Source: Gordonia effusa NBRC 100432
Lineage (GTDB): Bacteria > Actinomycetota > Actinomycetes > Mycobacteriales > Mycobacteriaceae
Reading direction: 5' to 3'
DNA length: 64,000 bases
Assembly (NCBI RefSeq): GCF_000241305.1
Contig: NZ_BAEH01000018.1
Coordinates: forward strand, 1 to 64,000
The position numbers and the translations under genes are program-made. Every line of letters starts with the position of its first letter. Positions within the stretch are counted from its first letter, which is position 1. The notes beneath the pieces were generated by a model that did no database searches, had not been told where the DNA came from, and worked only from the letters and a program-made list of their open reading frames with translations. This document shows, piece after piece, positions 50,695 to 59,689 of this stretch.

Positions 50695-50851
50695 GTATCT
50701 CGCCGAGTGCCGGGAACGTGCCGATGCTCGCCGACGGTGTGTCCCTCGCGCCCTACGCACCCGACTACCTAGCGTGCGCTCGGTCCACGTATCCTTCAGG
50801 TACACCAGCGGCCGATGTGAGTTACCGGCAAGAAATTCGAGGAGTTATCAC

Positions 50852-52678
50852 ATGACCTCAGCGACCATCCCCGGTCTTGATCCGAGTAGTGCCCCGACGT
50901 CCCACCCAGGATTGTTGGCCTGGGTCGCAGAGGTAGCAGAACTCACCCAGCCCGACCGAGTCGTCTGGTCGGACGGCAGCGACGAGGAATGGGACCGTCT
51001 GACCGCACAGCTCGTCGAGGCCGGAACCATCGTCAAACTCAACGAGGACAAGAAGCCCAACTCCTTCTTGGCCAAGTCGGACCCCGCTGACGTCGCTCGC
51101 GTCGAGTCACGAACCTATATCTGTTCTAAGACCGAAGAAGAGGCCGGCCCCACCAACAACTGGGTCGATCCGGCCGAGATGAAGGCCACCCTGACGCCCT
51201 TGTTCGAGGGCAGCATGCGCGGTCGCACGATGTTCGTCATCCCGTTCTGCATGGGTCCGCTGGGCAGCGACGATCCCAAACTCGGGGTAGAAATCACCGA
51301 CTCGGAGTACGTCGTGCTCTCGATGCGCGTCATGACTCGCGTCGGGCCCGCCGTACTCGACGCTTTGGGCGACGACGGTTTCTTCGTCAAGGCGCTGCAT
51401 TCGGTCGGTGCTCCGTTGGAGCCCGGTCAGGCCGACGTCCCATGGCCGTGCAACTCCGAGAAGTACATCACCCACTTCCCCGAAGACCGCGAGATCTGGT
51501 CTTACGGTTCGGGTTACGGCGGAAACGCGCTGCTCGGCAAGAAGTGCTACTCGCTGCGTATCGCATCGGCGATGGCCCACGACGAGGGCTGGCTCGCTGA
51601 GCACATGTTGATCCTCAAGCTGATCAGCCCCGAGGACAAGGCGTACTACGTCGCCGCCGCGTTCCCGAGTGCCTGCGGTAAGACGAATCTCGCGATGATT
51701 CAGCCGACCATCCCCGGCTGGCGTGCGGAGACCATCGGCGATGACATCGCGTGGATGCGATTCGGCGAGGACGGCCGGCTCTATGCGGTGAATCCCGAGT
51801 TCGGGTTCTTCGGTGTCGCACCAGGTACCAATCACAGCTCCAACCCGAACGCGATGAAGACCATCGAGGCCGGCAACACTATCTACACCAACGTCGCCCT
51901 GACCGACGACGGCGATGTCTGGTGGGAAGGCCTAGAGGGCGAACCCGACCACCTGATCGACTGGAAGGGTAACGACTGGTTCCTGCGGGAGACCGAAACC
52001 CTTGCCGCACATCCGAATTCGCGCTACTGCACGCCGTTGTCGCAGTGCCCATCGGTCGCTCCCGAGTGGGATGATCCGGCCGGTGTGCCGATCTCGGCGA
52101 TCCTGTTCGGCGGTCGCCGCAAGACCACGGTGCCCCTGGTCACCGAGGCTCGCGACTGGCAGCACGGCGTTTTCATGGGCGCCACCGTCGGATCCGAGCA
52201 GACCGCGGCAGCCGAGGGCAAGGTCGGTACCGTGCGCCGCGACCCGATGGCGATGCTGCCGTTCCTCGGCTATCACGTCGGCGACTACTTCGATCACTGG
52301 ATCAACCTCGGCAAGAATGCCGACGAGTCCAAGCTTCCAAAGGTGTTCTACGTCAACTGGTTCCGCCGCGGTGCGGACAAGCGCTTCCTGTGGCCAGGAT
52401 TCGGCGAGAACAGTCGCGTTCTGAAGTGGATTATCGAGCGTATCGAGGGTGATGCCGAAGGTGTCGAGACACCGGTCGGTATCGTGCCCACGCCCGAAGC
52501 CCTCGACCTCGACGGCTTGGATACCCCGATCGCCGACGTCGCCGAAGCGCTGGCCGTGAACAAGGACGAATGGCGCGAGGAACTGCCGTCGATCGAGGAG
52601 TGGTTCTCCTTCGTCGGCGATAAGTTGCCGTCGAGCCTGCGGGATGAATTGGACGGACTCACCCAGCGCCTGGGCTGA
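50852..52678 (+). CDS. pckG: Phosphoenolpyruvate carboxykinase (GTP)
   Basis: A 608-residue PEPCK of the GTP type (M. tuberculosis Rv0211 has 606). The kinase P-loop is [17 protein letters not shown] near residues 270-286, with the hyper-reactive Cys of GTP-PEPCKs inside. Other motifs are [13 protein letters not shown] (metal site), [15 protein letters not shown], and [11 protein letters not shown]. It makes PEP from oxaloacetate, gating gluconeogenesis from fatty acids or sterols. ATG 50852 is chosen since GAGGAG lies eight bases upstream and similarity begins at [11 protein letters not shown]; the open frame to 50654 overlaps the previous gene. It is followed by a two-tier hairpin. Confidence 0.97.
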   Translation: MTSATIPGLDPSSAPTSHPGLLAWVAEVAELTQPDRVVWSDGSDEEWDRLTAQLVEAGTIVKLNEDKKPNSFLAKSDPADVARVESRTYICSKTEEEAGPTNNWVDPAEMKATLTPLFEGSMRGRTMFVIPFCMGPLGSDDPKLGVEITDSEYVVLSMRVMTRVGPAVLDALGDDGFFVKALHSVGAPLEPGQADVPWPCNSEKYITHFPEDREIWSYGSGYGGNALLGKKCYSLRIASAMAHDEGWLAEHMLILKLISPEDKAYYVAAAFPSACGKTNLAMIQPTIPGWRAETIGDDIAWMRFGEDGRLYAVNPEFGFFGVAPGTNHSSNPNAMKTIEAGNTIYTNVALTDDGDVWWEGLEGEPDHLIDWKGNDWFLRETETLAAHPNSRYCTPLSQCPSVAPEWDDPAGVPISAILFGGRRKTTVPLVTEARDWQHGVFMGATVGSEQTAAAEGKVGTVRRDPMAMLPFLGYHVGDYFDHWINLGKNADESKLPKVFYVNWFRRGADKRFLWPGFGENSRVLKWIIERIEGDAEGVETPVGIVPTPEALDLDGLDTPIADVAEALAVNKDEWREELPSIEEWFSFVGDKLPSSLRDELDGLTQRLG

Positions 52679-52690
52679 TACTCGAACCCG

Positions 52691-52752
52691 AATCCCCCGG
52701 AACTCGTAAAACCTGCCGTCGCGGCGGCAGCTTCGCAGAGTTCCGGGGGATT
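52691..52752 (+). terminator. Two-tier terminator after pckG
   Basis: Perfect 15-bp arms AATCCCCCGGAACTC (52691-52705) and GAGTTCCGGGGGATT (52738-52752) enclose an inner hairpin CTGCCG-TCGCGG-CGGCAG (52713-52730). A T-rich TTCGTTTC follows, which makes this the most terminator-like of the two-tier elements. It lies 13 bases past the pckG stop and separates pckG from the ABC exporter operon. Confidence 0.8.
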
Positions 52753-52826
52753 TTCGTTTCCCGCCAGGGTGATTCGGGGGAAAACCCGGATGGCGAATTT
52801 CGCCTAGGTTTGGTTTTCTGGAAGGC

Positions 52827-53699
52827 ATGAATCCACGACACTCTGCGAGTGCCCAGTCCGTTGCCGCATCATCCGACGATCTACGAAAGGTTTACGGATC
52901 CGGGGACACCGCCGTTGTGGCGCTCGCGGGGGTCAGCGTCGAATTCGGTGCGGGGGAGTTCACCGCCATCATGGGACCCTCGGGGTCGGGTAAATCGACG
53001 TTGATGCACTGCTTGGCCGGCCTCGACGTCGCGTCGTCGGGCCGGGTCCGGATCGGCGACGTCGACCTGGTCGGTCTCTCCGACAAGGAGATGACCAAGC
53101 TGCGCCGCGACCGGATCGGCTTTGTCTTTCAGGCGTTCAACCTCGTACCGACTCTCACCGCGGCGGAAAACATCACCCTGCCGCTCGACATCGCCGGCCG
53201 CGAGGTAGACAAGCAGTGGTTCGACGCCGTCATCGGCCGACTCGGACTGACCGATCGGCTCACCCACCGGCCCAACGAGCTCTCCGGTGGCCAGCAGCAG
53301 CGTGTCGCCTGTGCCCGTGCCCTGGTCGGCAAACCCGACATTATCTTCGGCGACGAGCCGACCGGTAACCTCGACTCGCGATCCTCGGGTGAGGTGCTCT
53401 CGATCCTGCGCGCGGCGACCGACGAATTCAAACAAACCGTGGTCATCGTGACCCACGACCCGCGTGCGGCGTCATACGCCGATCGGGTGGTATTCCTCGC
53501 CGATGGCCAGATTGTCCGCGAGCTATTCAAGCCCTCGGCCGACGACGTTTTCGAAGTGATGAAACATCTCGACGACGCACCGGCCGCGTCGGTGCCAACT
53601 GCTGCGCCGAGTATGCAAAAGTCCGCCGCGCCGGCCGTCGTGCCAAGTACGCAGCCGTCCGTCGCGCCGTCGAACGAGGTCGGACAGAAGAATGTCTAA
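52827..53699 (+). CDS. ABC transporter ATPase, MacB/LolD type
   Basis: A 290-residue ATPase. Walker A is GPSGSGKSTLMH, the Q-loop region is FVFQAFNLVPTLTAAENITLPL (LolD/MacB type), the signature is ELSGGQQQRVACARAL, and Walker B is IIFGDEPTGNLD. After the H-loop (VTHDPRAASYADRVVFL) a tail of about 50 residues is rich in Ala, Pro and Ser. It is partnered by the FtsX-like permease encoded downstream with an eight-base overlap. GGAAGG lies just before the ATG. The complex most likely works as a mechanotransmission exporter, moving lipoproteins, peptides or lipids. Confidence 0.92.
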   Translation: MNPRHSASAQSVAASSDDLRKVYGSGDTAVVALAGVSVEFGAGEFTAIMGPSGSGKSTLMHCLAGLDVASSGRVRIGDVDLVGLSDKEMTKLRRDRIGFVFQAFNLVPTLTAAENITLPLDIAGREVDKQWFDAVIGRLGLTDRLTHRPNELSGGQQQRVACARALVGKPDIIFGDEPTGNLDSRSSGEVLSILRAATDEFKQTVVIVTHDPRAASYADRVVFLADGQIVRELFKPSADDVFEVMKHLDDAPAASVPTAAPSMQKSAAPAVVPSTQPSVAPSNEVGQKNV

Positions 53700-56250
53700 A
53701 TCGGTAATGCGCCGGGTTTCGCTGCGAAACCTGGCCGCGCACAAGGTTCGACTGTTCCTCACGGTGTTCTCGGTGGTGCTCGGTACCTCATTCGTCGCCG
53801 GCTCGATAGTGTTCACGTCCTCGATCTCGGGGGCCTTCAGCAGCATCTTCGACCGTACTGCTCTTGGTGTGGCAGTACAGGTTTCGCCGAAGAATATGCA
53901 ATCGTCCGGGGTGCCCAACGCCGTCGTCGACAAGCTGACGAAGGAAAAGCAGCAACTCGGCATCGATCGGATCGTCACGTCGTATACCGGGTTGGTGACC
54001 ATCGCCGACGCGTCGGGGAAGGCTTTGCAGACCGGCGGTGCGCCGAGTGTCGGGTCGGCGTATGTGCCGGCGTCGGAGGCGATCAGCCCGGATGACTCCA
54101 AGATCATGCCCGGCGGGCGTGGTCCGGAGAATGCCACCGAGGTGGCGATCAACTCGTCGGCCGCCGAGAAGGGCAATCTCAAGGTCGGAAGTAAGACGAA
54201 AGTCGTTATCGGACAGGGTGATTCATCTCCGATGGAGGTGACCGTGGTCGGATTGCTCGATCTGCCGACCGATGGGACCGGCGGGTATGTGAACATCCAG
54301 TTCGACAAGGAGACGGCCGGCGGCCTGTTCTCCGACGGCGAGCATGTGAGTGCGGCGAGTATGTCCGCGGTGGCCGGGGTATCGTCCGATGAGCTGGCCA
54401 AACGAGTAACCGCCGCGGTCGGCAACGACCAGCTCAAGATACAGACCGGTGATCAGGTTCGGCAGGAACAGAAGGATCAGGTCAACCAGTTCCTCGATAT
54501 CTTCAACTACATTCTGCTGGCGTTCGCCGCCATTGGGCTAATCGTCGGCACCTTCATCATTTACAACACCTTCTCGATGATTGTGGCGCAACGCAATCGG
54601 GAGTTGGCGTTGCTACGGGCCGTTGGCGCTTCGCGGAAACAGGTATCGCGATCGGTACTGCTGGAAGCATTCGTCGTTGGCGTGATCGGCGGTGTCGTCG
54701 GGCTTGGCATCGGTATTGGACTAGCCGCGCTATTACAACTGGTCGCCGGATCGACATCCGGTCTGCCATCGGGCGGTCTGAAAGTGACGCCGGCCGCGAT
54801 TCTGGCGGCGCTGTTCGTGGGCATTGTGGTGACGATGGTAAGCGCCTGGGTACCGGCCGCGCGTGCGTCGTGCGTGCCTCCCGTTGAGGCGATGCGGGCG
54901 ACGCAGACCGAGGGTTCGGCATCGCTGCGGGTCCGCACGATTATTGGTGCCGTCTTGGCGGTTGCGGGTATCGCGGCCATTACCGCCGGAGCAACCGGAC
55001 AGGGGGTCGGGCCGGTGCTGCTGGTTGGTGGCGGTGCGGCGGTATTGATCGTGGCGGTGGTCCTTGGCGCGCCGGCGTTGGCGCGGCCGGTGGTCGGCGG
55101 GCTGGGCCGGGTGCTCGCGGCGCCGTTCGGCAAGGTCGGCAAGCTGGCGCGGATCAATGCCATTCGCAATCCAAGGCGTACTGCCGCAACGGCTTTCGCT
55201 TTGACGTTAGGACTGATGCTGGTCGCGATCATCGGCACGCTCGGCTCCACGTTCAAGGGCACAGTCGATGACGCGGTGGATAGCACGGTAACCGCGGACT
55301 ACATCGTCACCGGAGCGAATAACGCGACGCTGTCGCCGTCGGTGCTGACTGCCGTACGCAAGGTGGACGGCGTGAACAAGGCGACGGCGTCGGGTGTGGT
55401 GGTGGCCAAGGTCGGGGATGAGACAGTCAACGGCGCCGGCACCATCGGCGATCAGATGGCCGATGTGGTGAAGCTGAACATGCGTGACGGCGCCTCGTCC
55501 ACGGTTCCATCGAACGAGATGATTGTCAGTCAGTCGACCGCGCAGAAGAAGGGATGGAACCCCGGTACCACCGTCACGTTCACCACCTTCGATGGCAAGC
55601 AGGTCCCGGTGAAAGTCGCCGCTGTTTACGACGATAACGAGACCGTCGGGGGCTGGGTACTGGGTCAAGGCGCGTATGAGAAGGTCATGCCCGAGGCTGG
55701 CCGGACGATCGTCGGCGTGTTCCTGACCGCGAAACCCGGCACCAATCTCGATACCTTGCGCACCAATCTCGAGCGGGCGACGTCGGGGTACCTGACCGCA
55801 CAGATCCAGACGAAAGAAGAGTTCAAGAGCTCGATCTCGTCGACGATCGACCAGATGCTCACCATCTTGTATTTGATGCTGGGATTGGCTTTGGTGATCG
55901 CGGTGCTCGGCATCATCAATACGCTGGCGCTGTCGGTCGTCGAGCGCAAACGTGAGATCGGCATGCTGCGGGCGATCGGCATGGTGCGCGGGCAAGTGCG
56001 CCGGACGATCTATGTCGAGTCGGTACTTATCGCGATCTATGGAGCGGTTCTCGGCGTGCTGTTGGGCTGCGGTATCGGTTGGACGCTGGCAAAGACGTTG
56101 CGCGAGTGGGGCGCTGGTGATCCGGTACTGCCGTGGAGTCTGATCGTGACGACTCTGATTGGTGCGGCGGTTGTCGGAGTGATTGCCGCGCTGTGGCCGG
56201 CGGTGCGGGCGGCACAGACCAAGCCGCTGGAGGCGATCGCGGACGTCTAA
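53692..56250 (+). CDS. FtsX-like ABC transporter permease
   Basis: An 852-residue permease with two FtsX cores. Helix 1 (LTVFSVVLGTSFVAGSIVFT) is followed by an extracytoplasmic domain of about 200 residues. Three helices follow from about 265 (ILLAFAAIGLIVGTFIIYN, then VVGLGIGIGLAALL, then ILAALFVGIVVTMVSAWVPA). A two-helix middle segment, a second large external domain (about 520-700), and a final three-helix core ending AAVVGVIAALWPAVRAAQTKPLEAIADV complete the chain. Coupling motifs RNRELALLRAVGASRKQV and RKREIGMLRAIGMVRGQV appear in each half. It overlaps the ATPase gene by eight bases. Substrate unknown. Confidence 0.92.
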   Translation: MSKSVMRRVSLRNLAAHKVRLFLTVFSVVLGTSFVAGSIVFTSSISGAFSSIFDRTALGVAVQVSPKNMQSSGVPNAVVDKLTKEKQQLGIDRIVTSYTGLVTIADASGKALQTGGAPSVGSAYVPASEAISPDDSKIMPGGRGPENATEVAINSSAAEKGNLKVGSKTKVVIGQGDSSPMEVTVVGLLDLPTDGTGGYVNIQFDKETAGGLFSDGEHVSAASMSAVAGVSSDELAKRVTAAVGNDQLKIQTGDQVRQEQKDQVNQFLDIFNYILLAFAAIGLIVGTFIIYNTFSMIVAQRNRELALLRAVGASRKQVSRSVLLEAFVVGVIGGVVGLGIGIGLAALLQLVAGSTSGLPSGGLKVTPAAILAALFVGIVVTMVSAWVPAARASCVPPVEAMRATQTEGSASLRVRTIIGAVLAVAGIAAITAGATGQGVGPVLLVGGGAAVLIVAVVLGAPALARPVVGGLGRVLAAPFGKVGKLARINAIRNPRRTAATAFALTLGLMLVAIIGTLGSTFKGTVDDAVDSTVTADYIVTGANNATLSPSVLTAVRKVDGVNKATASGVVVAKVGDETVNGAGTIGDQMADVVKLNMRDGASSTVPSNEMIVSQSTAQKKGWNPGTTVTFTTFDGKQVPVKVAAVYDDNETVGGWVLGQGAYEKVMPEAGRTIVGVFLTAKPGTNLDTLRTNLERATSGYLTAQIQTKEEFKSSISSTIDQMLTILYLMLGLALVIAVLGIINTLALSVVERKREIGMLRAIGMVRGQVRRTIYVESVLIAIYGAVLGVLLGCGIGWTLAKTLREWGAGDPVLPWSLIVTTLIGAAVVGVIAALWPAVRAAQTKPLEAIADV

Positions 56251-56258
56251 CCCACGCG

Positions 56259-56335
56259 AACAACTAGAAGGTCCCCGTGGCTGGAGCAGATCGCCGATGA
56301 GCATCTGTCCGGGCCACGGGGACCGGTCGGTTGTT
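56259..56335. terminator. Multi-tier hairpin between FtsX gene and DUF6636 gene
   Basis: AACAAC (56259-56264) pairs with GTTGTT (56330-56335); after five-base internal loops GGTCCCCGTGGC (56270-56281) pairs with GCCACGGGGACC (56313-56324); the interior holds CAGAT (56287-56291) with ATCTG (56303-56307). It lies between convergent stops and is a probable bidirectional terminator. Confidence 0.75.
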
Positions 56336-56340
56336 AGCGG

Positions 56341-56868
56341 TCAGAAGCCGCGGTGCGACTGCAACGATATGAAGAAGCCGTGGCCTGTTCTGTTGTTCCG
56401 GCAGGTGATTCCCGAGGTGCGCATCGTGCAGGTCACGCCACCGGCCGTCAACGAGCGGCCGTAGGGCAGAACCGGTTTTACGACGCGTCCGGTTCCGGAA
56501 CCGTTTGCCGTCGTGCCGCCGACGAACAGTCCTTGGCTTTGGCATTCGAAGCGCCCTGAGGCCGGACGCGCCCCATCGCGTTTGAGCACCATCGCCATAC
56601 CGCCTGGACCCCACTTGCGCAGGCATTGGGTCTCGGCCGGCGATTGCGTACTCGTCCGGCCCTGACATCCGGCTTGGTAACCCGACAGCCACCGGTTGCC
56701 AGCGGGAAAGATCCCGCAGGAGTATCTGCCCGACGGTGAGTGGAAGAAATACGCGCCGTTGGAGTCCGGTCCGAAACCCGCCGCGTTGGCTTGCCCCGGC
56801 GGGGATAGCGCACCGCCGGCCAGAATTGCGAAGGCCATAACTATGACTGCGATCACTTTATGTTTCAT
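56341..56868 (-). CDS. Secreted cysteine-rich protein (DUF6636-like)
   Basis: A 175-residue exported protein with a Sec signal peptide (MKHKVIAVIVMAFAILAGG, cleavage probably after AAL..ANA near residue 28). The mature part contains FFHSPSGRYSCGIF, six cysteines (YSC, AGC, TQC, FEC, VTC, ITC) likely forming three disulfides, and the ending VTCTMRTSGITCRNNRTGHGF. The SPSG..C start and the GVTC...GITC.N.TGHGF end are typical of DUF6636 secreted proteins of mycobacteria and relatives. Function unknown. It is convergent with the ABC exporter and divergent from the MmpS-like gene. Confidence 0.82.
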   Translation of the reverse strand: MKHKVIAVIVMAFAILAGGALSPPGQANAAGFGPDSNGAYFFHSPSGRYSCGIFPAGNRWLSGYQAGCQGRTSTQSPAETQCLRKWGPGGMAMVLKRDGARPASGRFECQSQGLFVGGTTANGSGTGRVVKPVLPYGRSLTAGGVTCTMRTSGITCRNNRTGHGFFISLQSHRGF

Positions 56869-57023
56869 ACTGGTGAAGTCGCCGCGGTCCGGCGAGTAGT
56901 TACCGGATTAGCGCAGGTAGGGACAAATGTCGGTCAGTTGAACGATGATCGTCTGACTGAACGGGCACCGCTGGCATATCGGGGTCACACCGTCCTCTAA
57001 GTCCAAGATGAGAGGATGACGTA

Positions 57024-57782
57024 ATGACGCGACCACCGCAGGGGCCTGACGACCACGAACCGACTCGTCGCCTGGACCCGCTCGACGGAGCGGGTGCGCA
57101 CGACCAATCGCCGACACACGCGTACTCCGACCCCGCGCAGCCATACGAGCAGCCAGCGGCGACGCAGTATCAGCAGCCGCCGACACAGGGCCACTATTAC
57201 GACCAACCGTATACCCAGGGTCAGCCGTATACGCAGGGTCAGTCGTATGCCGAGGGGCAGCCACCGGCCCAGCCGCCACAGAAGAAGAACACCGGCCGGA
57301 CGATCGGCCTATCGCTGGCCATCGTGCTGGCGCTTATCGTCATCGGATTCGTCGGGTATCGCATTGTCGAAGGCACCGGCGACTCAGCAGATACCGCCGC
57401 TATCCCGTCATCGTCGACCGCGACGAGTCAGACACCGTCGGAAACGACAGAATCCACAACGGAGTCGACCACCGAGTCGACGTCGGAGGCGCCCACCTCT
57501 ACCGATCCGATCCCAGCCGGGCAGGTCACCTATCAGATCACCGGGGACGGCGATCTTATTGGATTGAGTTACCGTTCCGGGGATCGCAACCAGCTTGTCG
57601 CAGGTGTCGGCGTGCCGTGGCAGCAGACCACGAACGTCGCCAAGGGGCGCGCCGAATTGAACGCCGTCGTGATTCGCGGCAAGCTCACCTGCACGATTTC
57701 CCGCGGCGATGAAGTTTTGTCGGAATCAACGAGCGCCATCGGTACGCTGCATTGCCTGGCCGACCTGCCATCCTCCGGATAG
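57024..57782 (+). CDS. MmpS-like protein with Gln/Tyr-rich cytoplasmic head
   Basis: A 252-residue single-pass protein. The N-terminal cytoplasmic part (1-90) is Asp/His-rich and then Gln/Tyr/Pro-rich, with imperfect YTQGQPYTQGQSYAEGQ repeats. One membrane helix lies near 97-117 (TIGLSLAIVLALIVIGFVGY). A Ser/Thr/Glu linker follows, and a C-terminal beta domain (about 165-252) reads VTYQITGDGDLIGLSYRSGD, then VGVPWQQTTNV, then LTCTISRGDEVLSES, ending with a second Cys. That domain matches MmpS accessory proteins of MMPL transporters. No adjacent mmpL gene is present. The stop lies two bases from the convergent methyltransferase stop. Confidence 0.78.
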   Translation: MTRPPQGPDDHEPTRRLDPLDGAGAHDQSPTHAYSDPAQPYEQPAATQYQQPPTQGHYYDQPYTQGQPYTQGQSYAEGQPPAQPPQKKNTGRTIGLSLAIVLALIVIGFVGYRIVEGTGDSADTAAIPSSSTATSQTPSETTESTTESTTESTSEAPTSTDPIPAGQVTYQITGDGDLIGLSYRSGDRNQLVAGVGVPWQQTTNVAKGRAELNAVVIRGKLTCTISRGDEVLSESTSAIGTLHCLADLPSSG

Positions 57783-57784
57783 CG

Positions 57785-58534
57785 CTACTTCTTCTGAAGT
57801 ACCACAACAAGATTCGTGCCGAGGATCTCACGAAGTAGCGGCACCTTCATTACCCACCACATCCAGCCCGGCAGGTATCGCGGGAACGCGGCCAGTACTG
57901 TCGCGTCCGATTGCCCGTTCGCCCAACGCAGCCCCGACGTGGCTGTGACGGCGAATAGTGAAGTGCCGTAGAGATTTTTCGGTGGATGGCCGTGGCGGCG
58001 GGTATACAACCGTGCGGCGCGGGCCCCGCCGAAATAATGTGTCAGACCCATTTCGTGGCCGCCGAACGGTCCCCACCACAGGGTGTAACTCACGACGACG
58101 ATGCCGCCGGGCTTGGTGACACGTACCATTTCGTCGGCCATCTGCCAGGGATATCGCGTGTGCTCAACCACATTCGACGACAGACAGATATCCATCGAGT
58201 CGGTGGCGAATGGCAACTGCTGGCCCGAGCCCCGGACGCTGGCCCGCTGGTCGATTCCGGCCGCGTGCATTTCCGACGCATCCGGCTCGACCGAAAGATA
58301 GTGTGCCCCAACGGCAGTGAACGCGTCCGCGAAGTAGCCCGGCCCACCCCCGACGTCGAGTACGACCGCACCGTCGAGCGACGTGGGGCTAACGCCGGCG
58401 ACCATTTCGGCGGTGTCGAGAGCGAGCGCACCGTAGAAGCGGTCGGGGTCGGACTGTTCGAACCGGAAGTCGTTGAGTAATCCGACCGACCGGCGAAGTG
58501 TGGCGTAGCGACGAAACTTGTTGGGAACCTTCAC
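57785..58534 (-). CDS. Class I SAM-dependent methyltransferase (Rv0224c-like)
   Basis: A 249-residue methyltransferase. SAM motif I is VVLDVGGGPGYFADAF, the acidic residue binding ribose is in YLSVEPDASEM, and motif for the active-site loop is MDICLSSNVVEHTRYPW. The C-terminal part contains VSYTLWWGPFGGHEMGLTHYFGG and a hydrophobic stretch near the end. The start GTG overlaps the hydrolase-acetyltransferase stop as GTGA, forming a two-gene operon. Gene order with the following GT4 glycosyltransferase resembles Rv0224c-Rv0225. A lipid or glycan substrate is likely but unproven. Confidence 0.87.
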   Translation of the reverse strand: MKVPNKFRRYATLRRSVGLLNDFRFEQSDPDRFYGALALDTAEMVAGVSPTSLDGAVVLDVGGGPGYFADAFTAVGAHYLSVEPDASEMHAAGIDQRASVRGSGQQLPFATDSMDICLSSNVVEHTRYPWQMADEMVRVTKPGGIVVVSYTLWWGPFGGHEMGLTHYFGGARAARLYTRRHGHPPKNLYGTSLFAVTATSGLRWANGQSDATVLAAFPRYLPGWMWWVMKVPLLREILGTNLVVVLQKK

Positions 58535-59652
58535 TGTTCGACCGGAATCTGGTATACGGCGACCGGGAATTTGTCGCCGGCGTACCGATCGACTACCACT
58601 CCTCCGAGGCCTTCCGCTATGCGACGACTCGCAATGTTGTCCTCGGCGACGGGATAGCGGAATGCGACGACGTTGTCGCGCTGCTCGTTCGCCCAGTCGC
58701 GCGCGGCTGCAACGGCCTTGCGGCCATAGCCGAGTCCGTGGCGATCCTCGCGAATCCAGATACCCAACTCCGGTACATCGGTGTTCGCCTGATGAACGCC
58801 GACCTGGCCAAGGAACTCACCGCTATCTGGATCGGTGACCGCGAAAACGTAATCTGTTCCCGCGCTGCGATCTTCGATCCACCTGTGCCAGATAGGCTCG
58901 AACTCGGCCAGTGAGGCCGGCGGCTCCCAGCTCATATACCGGGTGAGTGTCGGTGTCATCTGAGCGAAGGAATCGGCCGCGAATTCCGGGCCAAACGGAT
59001 ACAACGCGACGCCCCGACGATCGACGCTCAACTCGGCTGCGATGTCCGATGTGGTGAGCGTTCGCACGCCGATCAGATCGAGGTCTGCCAACCGCTCGAC
59101 GGTCGCCTGTGACACCGCGTCGGTTACCAAGACAGCGCGAAAGTCGCGCTCGCTGGCGTCGAAAAGTGTTGCGCGCGGGCAATTCGGGAGGTTACAGCCG
59201 GCGACAACCACTGTGTCGCAATTATTATCGAGGAGCCAGCGTTCCAAATCGGTGCGGTAGAAGGCACTCCACCGGGGTTTGTAGAGCACTATCTCGCGCG
59301 GGCCAATCTCTTGATGAGCCCCCTTCAGCAGATTTTCGACATCCAGGTCGACTTCGCTCGGAAGCAATCCGCGTGTGATCTGTGCGCCGACACTCCCGGG
59401 TGCGGCGATCAGCGCGCCGGACTCGACGGCATCCCGGCGTACCGGGTCGACGTCGGCGCCCCCGGGGGAATAGAGACGAATGACATGCACAATGGGCCGC
59501 CCGGCCGCCCGAAAGGCGGTTAGAAGCCGGCTGAGCGAATCGACAATCTGCGTGCTGCCGGGTACCGCCTGGGGACCGTCGACAAAATCGCGCTGCATAT
59601 CGATGACAACCAAAGCCGCGCGGTGCCAATGCGGTACGAGGTAGTCAGGCAT
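58531..59652 (-). CDS. Isochorismatase-like cysteine hydrolase fused to a GNAT acetyltransferase
   Basis: A 373-residue fusion. The N-terminal half (1-220) is a cysteine hydrolase fold with the triad Asp18 (VVIDMQRDF), Lys125 (VLYKPRWSAF) and Cys153 (VVVAGCNLPNCPR). The C-terminal half (about 240-373) is a GNAT domain: YVFAVTDPDSGEFLGQVGVH, the acetyl-CoA loop in REDRHGLGYGRKAV, and EDNIASRRIAEGLGG. ATG 59652 is chosen because similarity starts at MPDYLVPHWHRAALVVID; an open frame to 59760 runs into the divergent gene. I do not know a characterised example of this fusion. It may process an amide or nicotinamide-like compound and acetylate an amine. First gene of an operon with the methyltransferase. 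Confidence 0.82.
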   Translation of the reverse strand: MPDYLVPHWHRAALVVIDMQRDFVDGPQAVPGSTQIVDSLSRLLTAFRAAGRPIVHVIRLYSPGGADVDPVRRDAVESGALIAAPGSVGAQITRGLLPSEVDLDVENLLKGAHQEIGPREIVLYKPRWSAFYRTDLERWLLDNNCDTVVVAGCNLPNCPRATLFDASERDFRAVLVTDAVSQATVERLADLDLIGVRTLTTSDIAAELSVDRRGVALYPFGPEFAADSFAQMTPTLTRYMSWEPPASLAEFEPIWHRWIEDRSAGTDYVFAVTDPDSGEFLGQVGVHQANTDVPELGIWIREDRHGLGYGRKAVAAARDWANEQRDNVVAFRYPVAEDNIASRRIAEGLGGVVVDRYAGDKFPVAVYQIPVEQ

Positions 59653-59689
59653 AATCGCCGATCCTATCCCGCGGGTACCCTGGTCACCG

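Noticed and set aside
50654..50851. Upstream extension of the pckG reading frame
   Set aside because: The open frame overlaps the previous gene and lacks similarity to PEPCK; the ATG at 50852 has a proper ribosome-binding site and the family N-terminus.
55207..56304. 365-codon minus-strand frame antisense to the FtsX permease gene
   Set aside because: Arg/His/Asp-rich shadow translation of a membrane protein gene, with no start signal or family resemblance.
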